From Bacteroides sp. (GTDB lineage: Bacteria; Bacteroidota; Bacteroidia; Bacteroidales; Bacteroidaceae): a stretch of 10,701 nucleotides of DNA. Positions 6,982 to 10,701 of this stretch are shown piece after piece; within the stretch, counting starts at the first letter, position 1, and every line of letters starts with the position of its first letter. The stretch spans positions 1-10,701 of the forward strand of contig DXOJ01000120.1 in the NCBI GenBank assembly GCA_019412865.1, in the 5' to 3' direction. Under the pieces are notes generated by a model. It was not told the DNA's origin. It saw only the letters and a program-made list of their open reading frames with translations, and made no database searches. A program made the translations under genes and the position numbers.

Positions 6982-8072
6982 ATAAGTTGCTTACTATTTA
7001 TTTTTACCATACCCGCCTCACACGGGAAAGCTACGAGGAATGGAAAGAATATAAATTCCCCGGACACATCTTATACGGACTTCCTTTACTGGAGAATTAC
7101 GGAATACACTCCGTGATGCACAAATGCAAATATTTCTCCGGCCGTCTGAAACTCATGCTTTACGCCACCAAAGAGATTCTCTTCTGCAAGGAGAAATACG
7201 ACGTCCTCTACGCCACCTCTTTCCGGGGTATAGAGCCCGTCATCTTCCTCCGTGCCCTGGGACTGTATCGCAAACCCATCGTGATCTGGCATCATACGGC
7301 AGTCGTGACCAATCCCAAACCGTGGCGCGAACAAATCTCCCGCCTTTTCTACAAAGGTATAGACCAAATGTTCCTGTTCAGTCGGAAACTGATTCAGGAC
7401 TCGCAGAAAACCCGGAAAGCACCGTCCCACAAACTGAAACTTATCCATTGGGGACCGGATCTTCCTTTCTACGACCACCTGCTTGCAGAAATGCCCGACC
7501 GGAAGCCCGAAGGATTTATCTCCACCGGCAAAGAAAACCGGGATGTAGACACCTTGCTCCAGGCATTTGCCGCAACGAACGAGAAACTGGATTTGTACAT
7601 TGCCGTCTCATGCGGTAACATCAACTATAAAAAGATCATCGACCCGTATGCATTGCCCGACTCCATTCGCATCCATTATACCGACGGAGTGATTCCCTAC
7701 GAACTGGGGAAACTGGTGGCACGCAAAAGTTGTATCGTGATCTGCTGCCTGGACTTCCCCTATACCGTAGGACTGACCACGCTCGTGGAAGCATTCGCCC
7801 TCGGCATCCCCGTCATCTGTTCGCGCAACCCCAACTTCGAAATAGACATCGACAAGGAAGGAATAGGCATCACCGTAGAATATAACGACGTACAAGGCTG
7901 GATAGACGCTATCCGCTACATCGCCGACCACCCCGAAGAGGCACGGCGCATGGGAGAGAATGCCCGCAAACTGGCGGAAGAACGTTTCAACCTCGAAATC
8001 TTTTCACGCGAAATAGCAGAAAGCTTGCTGGAAATATCAAACATTTCCTCTAAAAACCGTACATTTGCATAA
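6954..8072 (+). CDS. GT-B glycosyltransferase, GT4-like
   Basis: A 372-residue protein with a GT-B layout. The N-terminal half is variable and contains IWHHTAV in the acceptor-side domain. The C-terminal half has the GT4-like nucleotide-sugar domain: an STGKENRDVDTLLQAF segment where the second Rossmann unit begins, then GLTTLVEAFALGIPVI with E279, and a helical C-terminus with the common ARRMGENARKLAEERF pattern. The first glutamate of the usual E-x7-E motif is a threonine (T271). I chose the ATG at 6954: longer in-frame starts lie well inside the upstream gene, and no good later Met exists before the first strand. This makes a 28-nt overlap with the upstream gene. The sugar donor is unknown. 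The family call is good; placement in GT4 rather than a neighbouring GT-B family is less sure. Confidence 0.8.
   Translation: MAEKKQAPLNKLLTIYFYHTRLTRESYEEWKEYKFPGHILYGLPLLENYGIHSVMHKCKYFSGRLKLMLYATKEILFCKEKYDVLYATSFRGIEPVIFLRALGLYRKPIVIWHHTAVVTNPKPWREQISRLFYKGIDQMFLFSRKLIQDSQKTRKAPSHKLKLIHWGPDLPFYDHLLAEMPDRKPEGFISTGKENRDVDTLLQAFAATNEKLDLYIAVSCGNINYKKIIDPYALPDSIRIHYTDGVIPYELGKLVARKSCIVICCLDFPYTVGLTTLVEAFALGIPVICSRNPNFEIDIDKEGIGITVEYNDVQGWIDAIRYIADHPEEARRMGENARKLAEERFNLEIFSREIAESLLEISNISSKNRTFA
8060..8067 (+). promoter_or_regulatory. Weak candidate internal -7 box
   Basis: TACATTTG fits TAnnTTTG exactly and lies at the very end of the upstream coding region, 15 nt before the ATG at 8083. No TTTG is found 19-21 nt upstream, and being inside a coding region it could be chance. 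Confidence 0.2.
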
Positions 8073-8082
8073 ACTTTTGCCC

Positions 8083-9348
8083 ATGAGAGTCCTGATTATA
8101 AATACATCTGAACGAATAGGAGGAGCAGCCATCGCAGCAAGCCGGTTGATGGAGTCACTGAAAAACAACGGCATCAAAGCCAAAATGCTGGTACGTGACA
8201 AACAGACCGACCAAATCAGTGTTGTCCGCTTAAAAAGTAACTGGTTGCAAGTGTGGAAATTCATGTGGGAACGAATCGTGATCTGGAGTGCCAACCGTTT
8301 CCGGCGTTACCATTTGTTCGACGTTGATATTGCCAACACAGGCACAGACATCACCTCACTCCCGGAATTCCGACAGGCCGACGTTATCCACCTGCATTGG
8401 ATCAACCAAGGGATGCTCTCACTGCAAGATATACGGAAGATACTAACCTCCGGCAAACCCGTAGTCTGGACCATGCACGATATGTGGCCATGCACCGGCA
8501 TCTGCCATTACGCACGGGAATGTAAGAACTATCAGCAGGAGTGTCACGACTGCCCTTACATCTACAAAGGCGGCGGTCGGAAGGATTTATCTTACCGCAC
8601 TTTCCGCAAGAAGCAAAAGTTATACAGCTACGCTCCCATTCATTTCGTCACATGTAGCCACTGGCTGAAGGAACAAGCCCGGGTCAGTGCATTATTTGAA
8701 GGGAAAAGCGTGACCAATATTCCGAACGCTATTAATACCAACTTGTTCAAACCCATGAACAAGAAGGAAGCGCGTGCCAAATTCATGTTGCCGGAAGGTA
8801 AGAAACTGGTTTTGTTTGGCTCGTTAAAGATCACTGACAAGCGAAAAGGGGTCGACTATCTGATTGGAGCATGTAAACTGTTGGCAGAAAAGCATCCGGA
8901 ATGGAAAGACTCACTGGGTGTAGTTGTATTCGGCAACCAATCGCAGCAGTTACAGGAACAACTTCCTTTCCATGTATACCCGCTCCCTTATATCAAGAAT
9001 GAGCATGAAGTGGTGAATATCTACAATGCCGTAGATCTCTTCGCCATCCCGTCTCTGGAAGAGAATCTTCCTAATATGATTATGGAAGCAATGGCCTGTG
9101 GAGTGCCTTGTGTCGGTTTTAATGTGGGAGGTATCCCCGAAATGATCGATCATCTGCACAACGGCTACGTGGCACAATACAAATCTTCCGAAGATTTTGC
9201 CAACGGAATACATTGGATATTGACGGAACCGGAATACAATGAACTCTCCGCACAGGCCTGCCGCAAGGTTCTGGGTAATTATTCGGAGAGTATCGTTGCA
9301 AAGAAATATACAGATGTCTACAATAAAATAACGGGGAAATATGCATAG
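8083..9348 (+). CDS. GT4 family glycosyltransferase with cysteine cluster
   Basis: A 421-residue GT-B enzyme of family GT4. It starts with the strand MRVLIINTS and the glycine-rich IGGAAIAA nucleotide-fold loop (11-18). A THDMW-like segment (MHDMW, 131-135) leads into a cluster of C137, C141, C147, C154 and C157, a pattern I know from many Bacteroides GT4 enzymes and which may bind a metal or form a structural core. The retaining E-x7-E motif is complete with E327 and E335, followed by ACGVPCVGFNVGGIPEMI. The ATG at 8083 is chosen over an in-frame TTG at 8065, because it places the first strand at the very N-terminus as in relatives. It lies 10 nt after the previous stop and its end overlaps the next gene by 8 nt. 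It would transfer one sugar with retention of configuration; the donor is not predictable. Confidence 0.9.
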   Translation: MRVLIINTSERIGGAAIAASRLMESLKNNGIKAKMLVRDKQTDQISVVRLKSNWLQVWKFMWERIVIWSANRFRRYHLFDVDIANTGTDITSLPEFRQADVIHLHWINQGMLSLQDIRKILTSGKPVVWTMHDMWPCTGICHYARECKNYQQECHDCPYIYKGGGRKDLSYRTFRKKQKLYSYAPIHFVTCSHWLKEQARVSALFEGKSVTNIPNAINTNLFKPMNKKEARAKFMLPEGKKLVLFGSLKITDKRKGVDYLIGACKLLAEKHPEWKDSLGVVVFGNQSQQLQEQLPFHVYPLPYIKNEHEVVNIYNAVDLFAIPSLEENLPNMIMEAMACGVPCVGFNVGGIPEMIDHLHNGYVAQYKSSEDFANGIHWILTEPEYNELSAQACRKVLGNYSESIVAKKYTDVYNKITGKYA

Positions 9349-10090
9349 TGTCCATCCTACTCCCAAGTTCTCTATCATTACGGTGACATACAATGCTGAA
9401 AAGGTATTGGAAGACACGATTCAAAGTGTTATTTCACAAACCTATCATCATATAGAATATATTATCGTGGATGGAGCTTCCAAGGATGGGACTCTCTCTA
9501 TTATCAACCGTTACCGGTCACGCATACACACCGTCGTCAGCGAACCCGACAAAGGACTGTATGACGCCATGAACAAAGGAATCGCCCTTGCCAGCGGTGA
9601 TTATCTCTGTTTCCTGAATGCAGGCGACTGTTTTCATGAGGATGATACGCTGCAACAAATGGTGCACACCATCAACGGCAATGAACTGCCCGATATACTT
9701 TACGGAGAAACCGCTATCGTAGACAAGGACAGGCATTTCCTGCGGATGCGCAGATTGTCCGCCCCCGAAACGCTCACCTGGAAAAGTTTCAAACAGGGAA
9801 TGTTAGTCTGCCACCAGGCATTCTTCCCCCGCCACACGCTCGTAGAGCCATACAACCTGCAATATCGCTTTTCTGCAGATTTCGACTGGTGCATCCGCAT
9901 CATGAAAAAAGCACGTACTTTGCACAATACTCACCTGACAATCATCGACTATCTGGAGGAGGGAATGACTACCCGGAATCAGAAAGCATCCCTCAAAGAA
10001 AGATTTCGGATCATGGCAAAGCATTACGGGCTGATTGGAACCGTGGCGCATCATGCATGGTTTGTGATCCGTGCAGTTACTCACCAGTAG
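9341..10090 (+). CDS. GT2 family glycosyltransferase
   Basis: A 249-residue inverting GT-A enzyme, single-domain, close to the short WcaE/PglI-like GT2 proteins. The strand FSIITVTYNA (10-19) begins the nucleotide-binding fold. IVDGASKDGT (42-51) holds the first conserved aspartate D44, SEPDKGLYDAMNKG (67-80) is a strong family motif, and LNAGD (92-96) sits at the DXD place with D96 as the probable metal ligand. FSADFDWCIRI in the last third resembles the usual ED catalytic-base region. No membrane segment is seen. The ATG overlaps the preceding stop by 8 nt. It is the last gene of the + strand block and ends inside the tail of a convergent gene. The small size suggests a first or early sugar-transfer step is possible, but nothing proves it. 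Confidence 0.92.
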   Translation: MHSVHPTPKFSIITVTYNAEKVLEDTIQSVISQTYHHIEYIIVDGASKDGTLSIINRYRSRIHTVVSEPDKGLYDAMNKGIALASGDYLCFLNAGDCFHEDDTLQQMVHTINGNELPDILYGETAIVDKDRHFLRMRRLSAPETLTWKSFKQGMLVCHQAFFPRHTLVEPYNLQYRFSADFDWCIRIMKKARTLHNTHLTIIDYLEEGMTTRNQKASLKERFRIMAKHYGLIGTVAHHAWFVIRAVTHQ

Positions 10091-10701
10091 GCAAAGGCAT
10101 ATAAAGCATTACTTGGTCTAATATCACTCCTTCGTCCAATGCCTTGATTACCAATTTGTGGGATTTCTTTCCAGATATCGGAAGTCGAACCGTTCGGATG
10201 GCTTGATTGCGCAGCACGTTCTCTTTCCATTCTTCACTCCGTCCTTTCGTTTCATAAGAGATCACTTCAGGCGCTGCATCGTCCAACGATATTGAGAAAC
10301 GTAATTGATCTCCTCCCACAGGATGATTAGGCAATAAGCGGATGTCAACCTCTACCAAGTCTGTTTTCCAGTTGTCAAAAGAGAACATTAGTGCATCTCC
10401 CTTGTCAATGCCTGTCGCTTTGCTTTCATATCCCAGACCCTCACAAATAACAGAAGTTCCTTTCCGTGCATTTAATGTATTCTTACCATTCGGGATATTC
10501 TTCCCATCCAAGCCGTTCCATTTATAGATAGCTACACGCTCTTTCATCATCGGAGAAGTAGCCGTTTCTCTTTCCACGCGATTGAATACGGGGAGTTTTC
10601 GGGGTTGAAAATCCATCATGCGGTTCCACTTTCCATCTTCCAGTGAGTTATACTGCTTCGTCAATACTACAATGCTGTCATAGGCAAGATCACTTTTCTC
10701 C
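10077..10701 (-). CDS. C-terminal part of GH115-type alpha-glucuronidase (partial)
   Basis: The frame is open from the window's right edge to a TAA at 10077, giving 207 visible residues; the N-terminus and catalytic domain lie outside. The first 40 visible residues include YDSIVVLTKQYN and GKWNRMMDFQPR, resembling the last helices of GH115 catalytic regions. The rest fits the GH115 C-terminal beta-sandwich: GGDQLRFSISLDD, then a SEEWKENVLRNQA stretch, then LDEGVILDQVML near the end. GH115 enzymes remove glucuronic acid or 4-O-methylglucuronic acid from xylan or related plant glycans and are usually secreted to the periplasm in Bacteroides. The function is unrelated to the glycan-building block, and it probably belongs to a utilisation locus to the right. 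Its last codons overlap the GT2 gene on the other strand by 14 nt. An internal TTG at 10664 is not a real start. Confidence 0.75.
   Translation of the reverse strand, partial: EKSDLAYDSIVVLTKQYNSLEDGKWNRMMDFQPRKLPVFNRVERETATSPMMKERVAIYKWNGLDGKNIPNGKNTLNARKGTSVICEGLGYESKATGIDKGDALMFSFDNWKTDLVEVDIRLLPNHPVGGDQLRFSISLDDAAPEVISYETKGRSEEWKENVLRNQAIRTVRLPISGKKSHKLVIKALDEGVILDQVMLYMPLPTGE

Noticed and set aside
7124..7618. Plus-strand open frame of 164 codons inside the GT-B gene
   Set aside because: Shadow of the real gene in another frame, with Arg/Pro-rich low-information sequence.
1..10701. CRISPR array, insertion sequence, tRNA, attachment site or defence system
   Set aside because: No regularly spaced repeats, transposase or integrase motifs, tRNA-like folds or nuclease/helicase motifs were seen on either strand.

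Overview
The window looks like Bacteroides (Bacteroidota) chromosome. The evidence is Bacteroides-type promoter -7 boxes (TAnnTTTG), A-rich translation starts without clear Shine-Dalgarno sites, a Bacteroidota-style methionyl-tRNA synthetase with KISTS in place of KMSKS, and glycosyltransferases and a GH115-type hydrolase of kinds common in gut Bacteroides. All family calls come from reading motifs; no database search was run.

Layout. Positions 1-418 are AT-rich and non-coding. They hold a hairpin at the left edge, a second hairpin at 296-328, a triple AATCYGTG repeat at 332-358 and a perfect -7 box at 371-378 that should drive metG. metG (419-2458) is complete and ordinary. It is followed by a hairpin with an 18-bp stem (2474-2518), and 12 nt later a seven-gene glycan-assembly block begins, all on the + strand: a Wzx-type flippase (2531-3988), a GT23/FUT8-like putative fucosyltransferase (3975-5024), a LicD-family phosphotransferase (5099-5962), an HlpA-like GT-A transferase (5959-6981), two GT-B transferases (6954-8072 and 8083-9348) and a GT2 transferase (9341-10090). 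Genes within the block overlap by 4-28 nt or lie 10 nt apart. The one exception is a 74-nt gap before licD, which carries a perfect -7 box, a tandem 15-nt repeat and a dyad, so the block may be two transcription units. The right end is the C-terminal part of a minus-strand GH115-type alpha-glucuronidase, whose stop overlaps the last glycosyltransferase by 14 nt, convergently.

Working together. The five glycosyltransferases would build an oligosaccharide on a lipid carrier (or on lipid A core), LicD would add a phosphorylated substituent such as phosphocholine or phosphoethanolamine, and the flippase would move the lipid-linked glycan across the inner membrane. No Wzy polymerase, Wzc/Wza export gene, UpxY/UpxZ regulator or invertible promoter is visible, and sampled base composition resembles metG rather than the AT-rich genes usual in capsule loci. 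I therefore favour a stable, short surface glycan (LPS/LOS type) over a phase-variable capsule; this is inference. The most unusual points are the FUT8-like enzyme with an apparently replaced active-site aspartate and the structured internal promoter before licD. No clearly new defence or mobile system is present.
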